Shown here: piece after piece, positions 47,809 through 60,591 of the stretch
How the letters are laid out: the number at the start of each line of letters is the position of its first letter
Position numbering within the stretch: the stretch's first letter is position 1
Assembly (NCBI GenBank): GCA_039090855.1
Contig: CM077022.1
Location: 70,642,971-70,706,970, forward strand
DNA length: 64,000 nucleotides
DNA from: Macrothele yani
Taxonomy: Eukaryota; Arthropoda; Arachnida; Araneae; Macrothelidae
Direction of reading: 5' to 3'
The notes under the pieces: model-generated
Told to the model about the DNA's origin: nothing
Database searches by the model: none
Seen by the model: the letters and a program-made list of their open reading frames with translations, nothing else
Program-made: the position numbers and the translations under genes

Positions 47809-50800
47809 GATGGGTTCCATTTCAACTCAGGCAGGGTCGTACCATCATGGTCTCAGATTTCTCTAAAAAAATTAAGGGGTGTTCCTTGACTAAAATAAGG
47901 AGACCCATATTTTTCTTTCGGCAAGAAAAAATTTTCCCTTCGAGATAGAGGGTTTCAAATCTTGCACCGTCAAACAAGCTCTCTAGAAAACGGTTATTTT
48001 TCCTAACTTCAGCGAGTCATTGCAGCAGAGTTAAAAAAGATACCGTGTTCTTGTATTTTTTACATTGTGTATATAACATATAATAATATATGGTGCTAAT
48101 ATTTGCTACACATCGTATGATTAAAATTTAAAAAAATCGCAAACTTTGTGATTTTTAAAAAAAAAAAATTAATTTTTTAAGTTTTTTTTAAACAGGTTTG
48201 GATGGAGTTTTTTCTATATTCGTTTTTTTCGTTAAAGACATACAAATGTGCACTTTATCTGTAATTTTTTGTGTGTCTGTGAAACTGCTAGTTTCCGCGT
48301 TTCGGCAGCGTTAAAAAAAGCCGATTTTGAAAAATCTCTAACTTTGCCAACGATTTTCTCAAAAAGGCCATTTTTAAAATTCTGAAAATTAAATCCCTGC
48401 TTGATTATCAACAGGAGAATATCTAAATTTTCACGGACCTAAAAACGCCAGTTTCCGAGTTAGACGCGTTTGAATTCGGTTTGAAAGCCTACGATTTCCC
48501 GTGTTCTAAAGGCGCCATTTTGGAAAATCTCAGGCGCAAAGTACGTACGTTATCTCTTACCCGAATCAAAGCGTTAGATATTCTTTGCCCGAATGATGGA
48601 ATGAGAGCATTGGGTCAGCTGGTCCTGGTTGGATACATCCACCTCACCCTTCCCCGAGTGATGACATGCCTATAAAACTGTCAAGGGGGGGGGTTAACCA
48701 ATACATAAAGAAAATTCTTGCTGCTCCACTAACAAAGTTGAGTTACGAAAGACAGCAGCAGTTGTTGTTTGTTTACGTTATATACTTAAACATCGTATAA
48801 GAAAAGACTATGAAAGAGTAGAAAACTGTTGTGAAATAATTTTAAGAAAAAGAGTGCAGGCACGTGTACCGTAAGTTAATTTTCGATGGCTAAACAGCCT
48901 CGAGTTTTTCTGGGAGTTGCTAATTGTAGGCTACTGTCAGAAGAGCAGTTGCTGTTTTGTTATAGTTGCTAAAGTTAACCTCAGTTTTTCGTAATAGTAA
49001 AATATTCGCTCAGGAGAATTTTGTCCTCTGCGAACGGGGGGAGAAGGTGCAATGCTCTTGACCTCGCTGCTGGGTTGATAGCGCTGGTCGCTACCGAAAC
49101 TCTGCTTACCTCCTCTCCAAAACGTAATGGCAATTGTCTAATTTACTAAATAAATAACAATTAACACATACGCGTGCATGCTTATTCATAAAATGTAAGT
49201 TGAGTATATTTCTTGTTCAATCAACTGATTTTACAAGTAGAATACATATACAACTTATGCACTTATAATGGTGTAAAGATTTTTATCTATTTAAAACATA
49301 TTCATAAATTTCAATTTTTTTAAAGGGGGGGGGAGGGTGATTGTGTTCTTAGTGATTTCCACCTGGGCCACGATAAACCATGCACTGCCCATGGCTTCTG
49401 TTCCCTTAGAAGATAATCCTGGATCGATGGGAGACCAGCGGAGTTTTGACACCCCCCCACCCACCCCCTCACGTGTTGGTGAGGTGTCTCAAAGCTAGGT
49501 AGCTTTCAGAAATGTTTTAACTTAGTTGGCTGGTAACAAGAGAGGGATTCCATTTCAACTCTGGCAGGGTCATACCATCACGGTCTCAGATTTCTCTAAA
49601 AAAATTAAGGGGGTGTTCCTTGATTAAAATAAGGAGACCCATATCTTTTCTTTCGGCAAGAAAAAATTTTCCCTTTGAGACAGAGGTTTTCAAATCTTCC
49701 ACCGTCAAACAAGCTCTCTAAAAACGGTTATTTTTCTTAACTTCAGCGAGTCATTGCAGCAGAATTAAAGATTTTTGTTCTGGTATTTTTTATTACATTG
49801 TGTGTATAACGTATAATATGTGATGCTAATATTTTTTTACACATCGTATGATTAAAATTTTAAAAAATCGTAAACTTAGATTTAAAAAAAAAATTGAAAT
49901 TTTTAAGATTTTTTTTTAACTGGTTCAAATGGAGTTTTTTTTTCTATACTCGTTTTTTTGTTAAAGACATACAAATGTGCACTTTATTTGCAATTTTTTT
50001 TATGTGTCTGTGAAACTGCTAGTTTCCGCAGCGTTAAAAACAGCCGATTTTGAAAAATCTCCAACTTTGCCAACAATTTTCTCAAAAAAGCCCTTTTTTA
50101 AAATTCTGAAAATTAAATCCCTGTTTTATTATCAACAGGAAAATATCTGTAAATTTTCACAGACCTAAAAACGCCCGTTTCAGAGTTAGACGCGTTTGAA
50201 TTTGGTTTGAAAACCTACGATTTCTCCGTGTTCTAAAGGCGCCATTTTGGAAAAATCTAAGGCGCCAAAGTACGCTTTCTCTTACTCGAATGAGAGTGCT
50301 GGATCCGTCCACCTCACCCTACATTGAGCGATAACATGCCTAAGAAACGGTCTTGGGGAAAAAAAACAAATCTCTATATATAGAGAATTGAATGTATGTC
50401 AATTTAAAACCATCAAACTTGGTATACTATCTCATGGTACCCTAACTTAGATCGTAGATGGTTTTGGAAGGGGGAGCCCAGGTCAAACGGCCCCACGCAA
50501 AATTTCCGTAAAATCTAGTTTTCAATTTAGAACCATCAAATTTGGTATACTTTTTCTTGGCACCCTAACTTTGACTAGATGGTTTTGGGAAGGGGTCGGA
50601 ACCCGGGGTCAAGCCCCCTACCCCTACAAAATTTTCGTAAAATATTTTACAAAGTTAGGGTGCCAAGCAAAAGTAAACCAAATTTGATGGTTCTAAATTG
50701 AAAACTAGATTTTACGGAAATTTTGCGTGGGGATCTTTGACCACGGGCTCCCACCCACCCAGGGCTCTACCCCCCTTCCCAAAACCATCTACGGTCTCAG

Positions 50801-53688
50801 TTAGGGCACTATAGTTTACAAGTATATTTTACGGAAATTTTGTGTGGGGGCCCTTTGACCCAGGGCTCTGACCCCTTCCAAAAACAGTCTGCGGTCTAAG
50901 TTAGGGTACCATGCTATAGTATTGCAAATTAGGTGGTTCTAAATTGAAAACTAGATTTTATGGAAGTTTTGTGTGGAGCCCCTTGACCCCGGGCTCCGAC
51001 CCCTTCCAAAACCGTCTACGGTTTAAGTTAGGGTACCATGAGATAGTATACCAAGTTTGGTGGTTTTAAATTGAAAACTGTAAATTTGTTTAGCAGACAA
51101 ACATTCAAATCTATATATATAGATTTGTTATTTTTTTTTTTCCAAGACCGTTTTTTAGGCGTGTTATCGCCCAGGGTAGGGTCAGGTGGACGGATCCAAC
51201 GCTCTCATTCGGGTAAGAGAATACATACTTTGCGCCTGAGATTTTTCCAAAATTGCGCCTTTAGAACACGGAGAAATCGTAGGTTTTCAAATCAAATTCA
51301 AACGTGTCCAACTCGGAAACGGACGTTTTTAGGTCCGTGAAAATTTACACAGATATTCTCCTGTTGATAATGAAACAGGGATTTAATTTTCAGAATTTAA
51401 AAAAGGGCTTTTTGAGAAAATCGTTGGCAAAGTTGGAGATTTTTCAAAATCGGCTGTTTTTAACCTGCAGAAACTAGCAGTTTCACAGACACATTAAAAA
51501 TTGCAAATAAAGTGCACATTTGTATGTCTTTAACAAAAAAACGAGTATAGAAAAAAAACTCCATTTGAACCAGTTAAAAAAAAATCTTAAAAATTTCAAT
51601 TTTTTAAAAAATCAAAGTTTACGATTTTTTTTAATTTTAATCATATGATGTGTAAAAAATATTAGCATCAAATATTATTATACGTTATACACACAATGTA
51701 ATTAAAAATACCAGAACAAAAGATCTTTTTAATTCTGCTGCAATGACTCACTGAAGTTAGGAAACATAACCGGTTTTTTAGTGAGCTTGTTTGACGGAAG
51801 ATTTGAAACCCTCTGTCTCTAAGGGAAAATTTTTTTTTCTTGCCAAAAGAAAAGATATGGGTACCCTTATTTTAATCAAGGAACACCCCTTAATTTTTTT
51901 AGAGAAATCTGAGACCGTGATGGTACGACCCTGCCAGAGTTGAAATGGAATCCCTCTCTTATTACCAGCCAACTAAGTTGAAACATTTTTGAAAGCTGCC
52001 TAGCTTTGAGACACCTCACCACCACTTGAGAGGGGAGGGGGTTGTCAAAACTCTGCTGGTCTCCCATCGATCTAGGATTATCTTCTAAGGGAACAGAAGC
52101 CATGGGCAGTGCATGGTTTATCGTGGCCCAGGTGGAGATCACTACGAACACACACCCCCCCCCTTTAAAAAATTGAAATCTTTGAATATGTTTTAAATAG
52201 ATAAAAATCTTTACACCATTAAAAGCGCATATTTTGTATATGAATTTTACTTGTAAAATCAGCTGATTGAACAGGAAATATACTCAACTTACATTTTATG
52301 AATAAGCATGCACGCGTATGTGTTAATTGTTATTTATTTAGTAGATTAGACAATTGCCATTACGTTTTGGAGAGGGGGTAAGCAGAGTTTTGGTAGCGAC
52401 CAGCGCTATCAACCCAGCAGAGAGGTCAAGAGCATTGCACCTTCTCCCCCCGTTCGCAGAGGACAAAACTCTCCTGAGCGAATATTTTACTATTACGAAA
52501 AACTGAGAAGTTAATTTTAGCAACTATAACAAAACAGCAACTGCTCTTCTGACAGTAGCCTACAATTAGCAACTCCCAGAAAAACTCGAGGGTGTTTAGC
52601 CATCGAAAATTAACTTACAGTACACGTGCCTGCACTCTTTTTCTTAAAATTGTTTCACAACAGTTTTCTACTCTTTCATAGTCTTTTCTTATACGATGTT
52701 TAAGTATATAACGTAAACAAACAAACAACTGCTGCTGTCTTTCGTAACTCAACTTTGTTAGTGGAGCAGCAAGAATTTTCTTTATGTATTGGTTAACCCC
52801 CCCCCCTGACAGTTTTATAGGCATGTCATCACTCGGGGAAGGGTGAGGTGGATGTATCCAACCAGGGCCAGCTGACCCAATGCTCTCATTCCATCATTCG
52901 GGCAAAGAATATCTAAACTTTGATTCGGGTAAGAGATAACGTACGTACTTTGCGCCAGAGATTTTTCCAAAATGGCGCCATTAGAACACGGGAAATCGTA
53001 GGCTTTCAAACCGAATTCAAACGCGTCTAACTCTGAAACTAGCGTTTTTAGGTCCGTGAAAATTTACACAGATATTCTCCTGTTGATAATCAAACAGGGA
53101 TTTAATTTTCAGAATTTTAAAAAATAGCCTTTTTGAGAAAATCGTTGGCAAAGTTAGAGATTTTTCAAAATCTGCTTTTTTTAACGCTGCCGAAACGCGG
53201 AAACTAGCAGTTTCACAGACACACAAAAAATTACAAATAAAGTGCACATTTGTATGTCTTTAACGAAAAAAAAACGAATATAGAAAAAACTCCATCCAAA
53301 CCTGTTTAAAAAAAACTTAAAAAATTAAATTTTTTTAAAAATCACAAAGTTTGCAATTTTTTTAAATTTTAATCATACGATGTGTAGCAAATATTAGCAC
53401 CATATATTATTATATGTTATACACACAATGTAAAAAATACAAGAACACGATATCTTTTTTAACTCTGCTGCAATGACTCGCTGAAGTTAGGAAAAATAAC
53501 CGTTTTCTAGAGAGCTTGTTTGACGGTGCAAGATTTGAAACCCTCTATCTCGAAGGGAAAATTTTTTTTTCTTGCCGAAAGAAAAAATATGGGTCTCCTT
53601 ATTTTAGTCAAGGAACACCCCTTAATTTTTTTAGAGAAATCTGAGACCATGATGGTACGACCCTGCCTGAGTTGAAATGGAACCCATC
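47809..53688. mobile_element. 5.88-kb palindromic element, AGTA-flanked
   Basis: The ends GATGGGTTCCATTTCAACTC and its exact complement lie at 47809 and 53688. The arms match almost base for base to the centre near 50748, and AGTA lies directly outside both ends (47805-47808 and 53689-53692). Each arm reads A (47.81-48.69 kb), B (48.69-49.54), A' (49.55-50.35, a diverged direct copy of A), then a central part with ~120-bp units containing ACCATCAAACTTGGTATAC in both orientations. No transposase recognised. The class is unknown; a fold-back or long-TIR DNA transposon is likeliest. Confidence 0.85.
52615..52824 (-). pseudogene. Possible coding remnant in the right arm (mirrored in the left arm)
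   Basis: A 69-codon frame with a protein-like composition (KILAAPLTKLSYERQQQLF, then RIRKDYERV, ILRKRVQARVL). The left arm carries the same sequence near 48700-48870 with indels, followed by a donor-like CCGTAAGT. No family recognised; it may be an exon of the element's lost autonomous parent, or chance. Confidence 0.25.
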
Positions 53689-53930
53689 AGTAGAAGGATA
53701 GGGGAGGGGCTTGTTAATTCTACTACTTGGTTACCACAGAGATTTTATGTGATAATCTCTAGTTAATTTCCTTTAGTATTTGACTAAATGACAAATCCTT
53801 TGACAGAACATTTTACGAGGTTAGAATACCATAATTTGAAAAAAATCTTGTTAAATAAAAGTCAAATTTTTAAATTTCAAATATTCTTAAATATCAGAAT
53901 ATTTAATATTAGCATTAAACATGAAGTGCA

Positions 53931-54110
53931 AAAGGTCATGTGTGCAGCATGTGATGGATGTTAATGAAGCTCTAGCTGTGTGCCAAGATTGTAAATGGAG
54001 ACATCTGATACACCAACAGTAAGTAATTTCTAGTTCTATCAGTTAAATGTGTAGTTGGCACTTTTTCTTTGAGGAGCTAACCCTGAATCTCAACAGCTTA
54101 ATGATATGTA
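53931..54110 (+). repeat. LINE 3'-end fragment
   Basis: Matches the end of the 34.9-36.1 kb LINE: GTGTGATGGATGTTARTGAAGC, TGTGCCAAGAT, GTAAATGGAGA, CAACAGTAAGTA and GAGGAGCTAACC. It is a separate, heavily 5'-truncated copy. Confidence 0.75.
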
Positions 54111-54433
54111 TGTTAAACATTATAAACAGCCCCTAGAAGAATCACAAGGCAACTTTCTTTAATCATACACAGGGTAAATTCTTTGGTCCTTCACTCCCAT
54201 CCTAAGACCAACTGCAGTAATTATGAGCAGTACCCTTAGGCAGTTAAACACCTTGCATCATGATATGCCAGTCAAGGAAGTTCCATGGAAAGACTACATT
54301 CATGCCTGCTATCATCCATAATTGTGGAAGAGTTCAATTTTGCTGACTAACATGTTCAGATGGATGAATAATACACTCAAAATCAATGTTAACTTCTTGA
54401 AAAATATCAACAGTAGAAAAAAAAAATACTAAC

Positions 54434-54577
54434 CACAGGTATTAGAAGCTTTTTTATTTCTTCAACTGCTCTTTGTAGCTTCACAGCAGCTCTGTTGCCT
54501 GAATCTTCAACAGTTATTAAAACATGTAAATCATCATTCAAGTGCTCCCAATTAGCTTTTCCTCTGTTCTGCTCCTC
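54434..54577 (-). CDS. how: HOW/QKI exon encoding the C-terminal part of the KH domain
   Basis: Acceptor TGTACAG (54578-54584) and donor GTTAGT. The 144 bases (48 codons, phase 0 at both ends) encode [20 protein letters not shown], then [20 protein letters not shown] and IKKLLIPV. This is the second half of the STAR maxi-KH fold, almost identical to HOW/QKI. The joined reading [18 protein letters not shown] is as expected for the family. The preceding part, with the GPRG loop, is not found in the remaining 9.4 kb, so the gene continues past the window. Confidence 0.97.
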
Positions 54578-55059
54578 CTGTACACACGCAACTTAATATT
54601 AGCATATAATCAAAAATTTTTTAACAAGTTCATACATATATTACACAAATATATTTGGTGCTTCAAGCAGAAAATAAATTATATTTTAGGTACCATATGA
54701 AACTTGGTGTAATTACCAGCCAATGTGAAACTGCTAATTCAATGAACTTTGAGAAAGAAATGAAGGTACTTCAGCCTCAACAAAGTTATTTTATGCTATT
54801 CACACTGATGTTCTAGTTCTTTTGCACCTCACATGGACATTAGTGCATCCAGAGGATGAGCAATGCAGTGTTATATTTTGTTATAGACTGGAAATAAAAA
54901 CATATACAAGACTGAAAAATAAAAAATTCAGAGCAATACATGCTAAAGGGTAATTATAAATATGCATGCTTTGCAACAATAAAGAATAGCAGCAACTAGG
55001 ACGGAAGATACTGCAATGTTTATGAAAAAATCAGCACAAAGCTTAAAGGATCCCTAATG

Positions 55060-55372
55060 AAATATTTAATCACCAATGTGAAAATATTCAAAGCAACCGG
55101 ATTACAAATTCTGAATTTGCTTGTAACACTTATTTGTTCATCCATGTAACACCTGTCAGAAAACTTGAAATTATCCCAGGTGGTGCAACGGTTAGCATAC
55201 TCCAACGGAAATCAGGAGATGCGGGTTCGATTTCCGCCCCAGGGCGATGAAATTCTCAAGTTTTCTGAAGTGTTACAAGCAATATTCGGAATTTATATTG
55301 CTTGTTTTGAATATTCAATAGATTTCCCATGTACTACGAAGAATATTTCTTCATTGAATCACTGAAAGAATT
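55060..55372 (+). repeat. Family-2 repeat with tRNA-like head between inverted arms
   Basis: The tRNA-like head (55174-55245: CCAGGTGGTGCAACGGTTAG, GATGCGGGTTCGATTTCCG, CCCCAGGGCG) has an A-box-like and a strong B-box-like motif. The body after it (TTCTCAAGTTTTCTGAAGTG, TTACAAGCAA) recurs inverted before it (55090-55165: GCTTGTAACACTTATTTG, CAGAAAACTTGAAATTATCC). It ends TTTCTTCATTGA. Confidence 0.7.
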
Positions 55373-57114
55373 AATATATTACATGCAAAGAACAATTCAG
55401 CAACAAAGACAGTGAGATGTGCATTTGAAGCTTTACAGAATAATTTGGAGATGGTAATGCCTTACTGGAAACACAAAAGCACTTATTTTTTTTAAACTAC
55501 AAGTTTAGACAAATTTCGCTTTTATTTTGGTGATGTATGCACGTACACACCAACAGTGTACACAGACTTTTGTACCAAAATGAATTCAGCCAATTTTTAC
55601 TTACTGTACCATACATTTAAATTCAGGTAGTGTTTTGAAGACAAACCTTGGACATAAATTATCAATTATAGGAGATCACATACTGTGCTATTCTAAATAA
55701 AAACACAAAAAGCAGTACTTTTAACTGCTCAAAGAAGGGAAAGGCCAGGGATAGGGGTTCAGAAATTTCCAAAAGTGAATATCAATAAAAACTCCAGTGA
55801 AGTGTTTCTTTGTCTAAAATGAATGGTACATTCTAACAAAGATACACAGAAGGGAAGCCCGAAGGTCATCACACCTCAATTTAAAAGGCACAGTAGTCCA
55901 CCTACAATTTTGGTAAGAACTAGTATGCAAGATACAATTCTCTAGAAGCTTCACATCTACTGCAATAACAGATCCTGAGTAATGCCTCATTAAACATTTG
56001 ATGTGCCCGTTATAACTGACCAAGAATTAGTTATTTTAGAACCACTGTGCCAAAAAAAAAAAAAACTTTGTGCTTAATCGGTGTACCACTATTTAATCCA
56101 CACATTTCGAAAGAAAACACTAACAACTTTGTTAGAACACAATATTTTGAACTTCGCAACAAAAGGACAAAACACAGGGTTATGTATTAAACAAAGCATG
56201 GTTTTACAAAAAATCCCCCTTCCTCAAATTAGTTGAAATGCATTTAAAAGCAGTTAGAAATACATTTTCTACAGGACCAGCAGACCACTCAAATTTGCAA
56301 ATCACTGGTCCGTAAAAGAAAAACTTTTACATATTCTGTAAATGTGTAATGTATAATTTCATTAGAGTTTTATATCACAAATTTAGAGCAACAGAATGTG
56401 TACATGTATGCATGCAAATGCATAAATAAAACACGAAGCATAGTAAGCAGTAGAAATTAGTAGTAGGAAGAAAAAAAAATCACCTTTCAGCAGAGCCAGT
56501 TTATATCGAAATGTGGTGGTCCACTGATTTTTACTGGCCCAGAAATGGCACAAACACTAATACATTTAATATGCATACAATATTTGTACCAAGAACAGTA
56601 CACTGAAGAGTAATATATAGTTACTTTCAAATTAAAGTTTGTAGTACAAATAGTACAAAACATTTGTTCGGACATTGGTTTGCTACAATCTAAAATTTTC
56701 ATAAAACTGAGGTTATAGTTTGCAATTCCAATATTCACTTTTTGAGTAGTAAATATCTGAATTTCAAAAAGCCTGAAAACTGCCACAGCCAAACCTGGAT
56801 ATTTTGAAACCTGGCTCACTTCTTTATTATAAACTTGTAAATTCCAAAACAAATGAAAAGAAAAATTACTGGCCACTTAGGCCAGTAACATATTTCACTG
56901 GCCCGATGGAATCTTCACTGGCCAATGGCCAGCGGACCACAGGGTAATAAAACGTTGACAAGCTTATAATGAATTTTACTACCTACAAAAGAAAAATTCT
57001 GTTCGAGGGACTTAATCTTTGGAAGCATTCCTGCTGTCCTAAGGTAGTGTGTCAACTGATTTGTCTCACTAAATCTTTAGTGTGACATTACTCATTACTT
57101 ACAGAAGCAATGAA

Positions 57115-57560
57115 CGTAAAAACTTCCAGAGAATCAATGAAGTAAGAAATATTCTTCATAATACATGGAAAATCAACCGAACATTCAAAGCAAAGTGAAT
57201 TTGCTTGTACCACTTACTGGTCATCCACGTAACACTGCACAGAAATTCATTGTCCATTTTCCACGTATTATGAACAATATTTCTTCATTGATTTATGTGT
57301 GGTACTGGTGACAGACCTACATCTGCCCGGGTGCGAATTGGGTCAAAGCACTGAGGAAGAAGGGATGCTTCGACTAGCGTGTGCTTAGAACTTCACTGTC
57401 CTGGATGGTGTAATGGTTAGCATACTAGACCGGTAATTGGGAGGTGCGGGGTTCGGTTCCCACTCCAGGACAAAAATTTTAAAGTTTTCTGAGCAGTGTT
57501 ATATGGATGACCAGTAAAGTGGTACAAGCAAATTCACTTTGCTTTGAATATACTTCCAGA
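57115..57560 (+). repeat. Family-2 repeat with tRNA-like head between inverted arms
   Basis: Arms 57187-57240 (AGTGAATTTGCTTGTACCAC, TTACTGGTCATCC) and 57492-57549 (GGATGACCAGTAAAGTGG, TACAAGCAAATTCACTTTGC) are complementary over more than 50 bp. Between them, at 57399-57470, is a 72-base tRNA-like sequence whose acceptor ends TCCTGGA and TCCAGGA pair perfectly. The D-arm side is TGGTGTAATGGTTAGCAT and the T arm GGGGTTCGGTTCCC. The anticodon stem is poor, so it is not a working tRNA. Confidence 0.75.
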
Positions 57561-60500
57561 GAATTTATACCTTGCACACAATACTGCATACCAATTTTCA
57601 TCAAAATCCAAGACCATTAGTTTTCATGTAAAATGCTAGTTGTTCTGACATGGAAAGAATGACCTGTAAAAATATACCGAAAGGTGAAGGTTTCAGGAAA
57701 TTCAGTTTATATAATATATTTTAATGAAGTCAAGCTCGAAGTGCATAATTAAATTAATTTTCCATTACAGAATCATTTTATATGCTGCATAACTTAGTAA
57801 TATTTATGCCATTTTCAGCAATCAGATTTCAGTACTGATTTACCACACTTCATTTTTTTGCATGTAACATCACATCTCTGAAAATGCAAAAATGGGCATC
57901 TCCCAACTTCCATTTGAGTATGCTATCTTAATACCACCCAGGACAACAAATGTCAAAGACACTCATAGCTTGGGAATCTGAAATTCAGAATGGCATACAA
58001 TGCTTCCTTGTAACATCAATGACCCTTTCTGGTTCAGGAACAAACCACCAGCACTTCAGATCAGGGGCGGCGGAAAGTGAAGTTTGTTGACCAGGCCCGA
58101 AATTTCGAATCGTGGTGCACCCCCTCCCTTCCCGCAACAAACAGAAGAAAAACAATGCCTAAGGAGCTTTGTTAGGGATTAGGACCACCTGACCACTTAC
58201 CTAGAGGAACTTTCTGAGGCACATCACAAAAAAAAAAAAAAAAAATCTCACATATGCCAAACAAAAACCAAAAAAAAAAAAAAATCTTGGCTAAAATTAT
58301 TGACCGGGCCCAGGCGGTTCTGCTGCCACTGCTTCAGATAGCACATATGGTTTCTACTTTCTCCCAAATAAAAATAAAAAAATAAGCACTTTCTAAAGAC
58401 GTTCGTACCACACCCACAAGGGGGGGGAGATTAAGTACCTTACCAATCGCATAAGTGACAACAACAAACATGCACACAAATATACTTTTTCACGACTTAA
58501 CTATGCAAGTTGAAGTATGCTGATGTCCGCAAAATTTCCGCACATAATTTAAGTTTTTGGATGTAAAAATTAGAATTCATGTAATTTGAAACAATTCTCT
58601 GGTCAAATCAAGTTTTCCTATATGAGAGAATACTCACACATCCAATAAAGCAATTGTAAATTATAAGGAGTTAAGATTAAAAATTTGCACTTTGGTTCTG
58701 CAATCCAAATTTAAAATTACATGATCAAGATTTCAATTTTACACATAACTTCCTCATGGTATAACTGAATAATTGTTATTTGCATAAACAAAAAAGAGAA
58801 ATAGAAAAGTGAAATATCAGTACCAAGAGATGGTGACAGGACTTGGGTGGAATCTGCTACATGTTTAATAGCACATGGTCCTTCACTTTTTTTTTTTTTT
58901 TTTATGTGCAAGTAGTGCTGCCTCTTGATTCTTTCAACATCCATAACATAAATACATAATGATTACCATTACTGCCAAATGCAGCACCTGTTACTGATAT
59001 TTTTCAGTTTTGAATGTAGAGGATAGCCTAGAAAATTTCAGTAAGGGCTGAGCTAAATGTCTTTGGACGAAAGTGCCCCAAAAGATTGCCTCCAGCCAGA
59101 TGGCAAAAAGGTGACAGTTCACCAGGTTCAGTTAAAAAAGAAAACAAAAGGATTCTACCTCACCATAATTCAAAGGGACATTAGCAGACAAGCTAAGAGT
59201 GATTGTTTAGCGATCACAGTGGCAGGCCTGATCACCTATGGCTTAGGACCAGGAGGAAGGAGACATGCTTGCCCACTTGTTTCCCCCACCACTCCTTTGG
59301 AGTGCCAAAAAGAGCAGTGAGAATTGCTCAAGACTTTATATTTCGTCTCTAGGTCCCTGGATACCTAGAAATGAAAGGTCCGAAAACCAAAATGGCAGCT
59401 TTGGAATATTGTGTGCTTGAATTTTTCTACCACTTCTACACCTAGAAACATCTGAAAACAAAAAAATTCAAAAGAGTAGCACAGCTTTACTGTTCAAAAT
59501 GGCGATAGGGTTCAAGATAATTATGCCAGAAACATTAAAATGCTGTAAAAATTCCACGAGATTTTGATTTAAAATTCAGGCGGCACCAAAGCCTGCTACC
59601 GTTTACGTCAAACCATATGCATTGACACACATCACTACTTTGTTCTAAATCATAAGCTGTTACTTTTGTTTTTAAACCAAATCATTTACTGAAAAAAAAC
59701 AGGCCTCAATACTTTAATATTTGTAATACAGCATGTTTTTGTTTCATATGCTGAGAGGTTTTATGCAGACCTGAAGTATACAGCATGTTTTATATTCACA
59801 ATTTTCCATAACAGGAAGCTTTCAGTTTATATTTAGTCCTTTTCAGCAAGAATTGAGAAAAGATAAGAAACTTACATAGTTCTTTGAAGACAAAACTGCT
59901 GCCCAGGTCTGTCAATTGGAAGAATTTCAAATTTCTTTTCTCTGCTGAGGTAACACCTTCGTAAACAATTGCAACCCGAGATTCCTACTCCATATAAGAT
60001 TTGGTGATTTAAGTTGAAACTTCACAACTGAACAAAGGAATATTACCTGGTATGCTCTGTTAAACCAGTTTTTTCAAATACAGAAATCAAGTTAACTTCC
60101 TCCTCTAAAAATAAAGGAATTGACAGTTGCACTAACTGCACCACAAAATCATCTGCACATAAATATTTCAATCACAATAAATGCATGTGAAAACTGCAAG
60201 CTTGAAGTACTTTTGCCACATCATATGATGGGTAGATGCTACACACTTCCAGTTACCATTCACAGTTAGATGAAAGGCAAAAGGTGTAAGATTACTACTA
60301 AGAAAATTGAACTATAACAAACCAACTGAAAAACTGAACTTGCAAAGCAAACCAGCACACACACACACAGGTTGGCCTAATGTTTGTGCTCTTATTTGTA
60401 AATCTATGTACTCATTAAGAAATATTAAAAAATATGGTGTTCCTAAAATCACAACCAGAAACTTCAATAAAAAGGTGTCTACAACCTTGAACAATTTCAT

Positions 60501-60591
60501 AAAATAACTGTAAATGAACAAAATTGTCAGAACATAATCTGGACAAACCTATTATTACATAAATACAGAGCAGAACCTTTGCAAAGAAAAA

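Larger units (their letters stand above)
42095..54433 (-). other. how: HOW/QKI intron (12.3 kb)
   Basis: Bounded by the GTTAGT donor (54428-54433) and the TTTTCAG acceptor. It contains a fold-back element at 42.3 kb, the 5.88-kb palindrome (47809-53688) and a LINE tail fragment (53931-54110). From about 42.7 to 47.8 kb I see only AT-rich sequence with homopolymer runs. Confidence 0.85.

Noticed and set aside
48481..48675. 64-codon frame repeated in the other palindrome arm (52815-53009)
   Set aside because: The duplication is explained by the palindrome itself, and no protein family or codon bias is evident.
57399..57470. A functional tRNA gene
   Set aside because: The acceptor and T arms pair well, but the anticodon stem does not, and the sequence is the head of a repeated family.
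59057..59320. 87-codon plus-strand frame
   Set aside because: No recognisable domain and no splice or repeat context. Length is compatible with chance.
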